This document shows, piece after piece, positions 5,218 through 6,271 of a stretch of DNA of 6,271 nt. Origin of the DNA: Deltaproteobacteria bacterium. GTDB taxonomy: Bacteria > Desulfobacterota > Syntrophia > Syntrophales > UBA2210. Made by a program: the position numbers and the translations under genes. Positions within the stretch are counted from its first letter, which is position 1, and every line of letters begins with the position of its first letter. The notes beneath the pieces are model-generated. The model saw only the letters and a list, made by a program, of their open reading frames with translations. It searched no databases and was not told the origin of the DNA. Where the stretch lies: positions 1 through 6,271 of the forward strand of contig DSBH01000207.1 of the NCBI GenBank assembly GCA_011056825.1, read 5' to 3'.

Positions 5218-6271
5218 CGGAGCACTCGCTGGAAGAACTGCGGTCGAACCTTCAGGAAATTGATCGGCGCGTCGTTGAACTGCTTAACGAACGGGCCCAC
5301 CTGTCGGTAGCCGTTGGTGAATACAAGCGGTCCGAAAGTATCGGCGTTTATGACCCCGCACGCGAGAAACGAATCATTGCCTGCATCGAGGAAATAAACG
5401 GGGGACCTCTCCCGAACGACGCCCTGAAACGTATTTACCGGGAAATACTCGCCGCCTCACGGAATCTGCAGAAGCCCTTTTCCGTCGCTTACCTCGGACC
5501 CGAGGCTTCATTCACGCACCAGGCGGCGCGGCGTCGTTTCGGAACCAACACCTCCATGGTTTCCCAACCGACGGTATTCGACGTTTTTGAGTCGCTCCAG
5601 CGGGGCGAGGCGTCCTGTGGGGTCGTTCCTGTTGAAAATTCGCTGGAGGGATCAGTCAAGATGACGCTGGACAACCTCATATCAACGACCCTGCGCATCG
5701 TGGGAGAAGTTTTTCTGCCTGTAAGCCACTGCCTGCTTTCACGTGCTGAACGACTTGACGACGTTCGGACCGTTTACTCTCATCCCCAGGCGCTCGCCCA
5801 GTGCCGGCGGTGGCTTCGGGAGAATCTGCCGAACTGTGTGCTCCGCGAGGAAGAAAGCACCGCCTGTGCGGCCCGGCGCGTTCTCGATGAACCATCGGCA
5901 GCCGCCGTCGCCTCGCGGGAGGCTGCCGACGAGTACGGTCTTTCAGTGCTTGCCTCTGCCGTGGAGGATCACCGTTTGAACGTGACGAGGTTTCTCGTTA
6001 TCGGCAACATGGAAACGGAGGCAACCGGACGCGACAAAACATCGATACTGTTCGCGGGCCGACACGAGCCGGGATCGCTGCTGCGGTCGCTGAACCCTTT
6101 TGCCAACCAGGGGATCAATCTCACCAGGATCGTGTCGCACCCCATGCGGGAACGCGCCTGGGAATATCTCTTCTTCGTCGATTTTATCGGGCACGCCGAC
6201 GAGGAGCGTGTGTCGTCCTGCCTGAAGGAGCTGAAACGGGAATGTACCTGGGTGAAGGTGCTCGGTTCATA
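5214..6271 (+). CDS. pheA: Bifunctional chorismate mutase/prephenate dehydratase (P-protein), 3' end cut
   Basis: The frame opens at ATG 5214, overlapping the aroB stop, with GAGGAG at 5200-5205, and runs to the window edge, giving 352 residues. The last residues (VKVLGS) match the usual family end, so only a few codons are missing. Residues 1-88 are an AroQ-type chorismate mutase. Arg10, Arg27, Lys38, Asp47, Arg50 and Glu51 correspond one for one, with an offset of one, to the E. coli P-protein active site. Residues 90-262 are prephenate dehydratase, with YLGPEASFTHQAA at 93-105, PVENSLEG at 139-146, HPQALAQC at 190-197 and the catalytic Thr-Arg-Phe at 258-260. Residues 275-352 form an ACT domain. 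Together they turn chorismate into phenylpyruvate. The ACT motif normally reading ESRP is VSHP (307-310), and GALV is GSLL (287-290), so phenylalanine feedback may be altered. Confidence 0.95.
   Translation, partial: MTEHSLEELRSNLQEIDRRVVELLNERAHLSVAVGEYKRSESIGVYDPAREKRIIACIEEINGGPLPNDALKRIYREILAASRNLQKPFSVAYLGPEASFTHQAARRRFGTNTSMVSQPTVFDVFESLQRGEASCGVVPVENSLEGSVKMTLDNLISTTLRIVGEVFLPVSHCLLSRAERLDDVRTVYSHPQALAQCRRWLRENLPNCVLREEESTACAARRVLDEPSAAAVASREAADEYGLSVLASAVEDHRLNVTRFLVIGNMETEATGRDKTSILFAGRHEPGSLLRSLNPFANQGINLTRIVSHPMRERAWEYLFFVDFIGHADEERVSSCLKELKRECTWVKVLGS

Overview
The window is bacterial chromosome with moderately high GC and short intergenic gaps. An anaerobic Gram-negative bacterium of the Desulfobacterota (deltaproteobacterial) kind is my best guess. 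This rests on a low-potential type cytochrome b, a Thermotoga-type (Iβ) DAHP synthase and a chorismate mutase/prephenate dehydratase fusion. It is inference, because no taxonomic marker gene is present.

Left part (1-2636): the 3' end of a di-haem membrane cytochrome b gene (1-570) is followed by a gap rich in inverted repeats. Next comes a double-length TetR-family gene (896-2089) that carries two complete TetR units in tandem. A small VanZ-like membrane protein gene lies on the minus strand (2636-2094) and converges with it, leaving only 4 bases between the two stop codons.

Right part (2795-6271): this is an aromatic amino acid operon, aroF (DAHP synthase), aroB (3-dehydroquinate synthase) and pheA (chorismate mutase/prephenate dehydratase, cut by the window edge after 352 codons). 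Each pair of genes is joined by a 4-base ATGA overlap. Together they cover the first two steps of the shikimate pathway and the two steps from chorismate to phenylpyruvate.

The most notable element is the roughly 270-base leader in front of aroF. It holds an unannotated 30-codon leader peptide (2862-2954) with a good ribosome binding site and seven consecutive aromatic codons, Tyr-Phe-Trp-Tyr-Phe-Tyr-Tyr. Two strong intrinsic terminators follow back to back (2982-3027 and 3028-3072). The RNA can fold in mutually exclusive ways: 1:2 (2863-2882 with 2918-2936), 2:3 (2921-2940 with 2981-3002) and 3:4 (terminator 1). This is the arrangement of a trp/phe-type ribosome-mediated attenuator. Here the leader would sense all three aromatic amino acids at once, and the terminator is doubled. 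The PheA ACT domain also has a changed ESRP motif (VSHP), so control of this operon may lean more on attenuation than on phenylalanine feedback.
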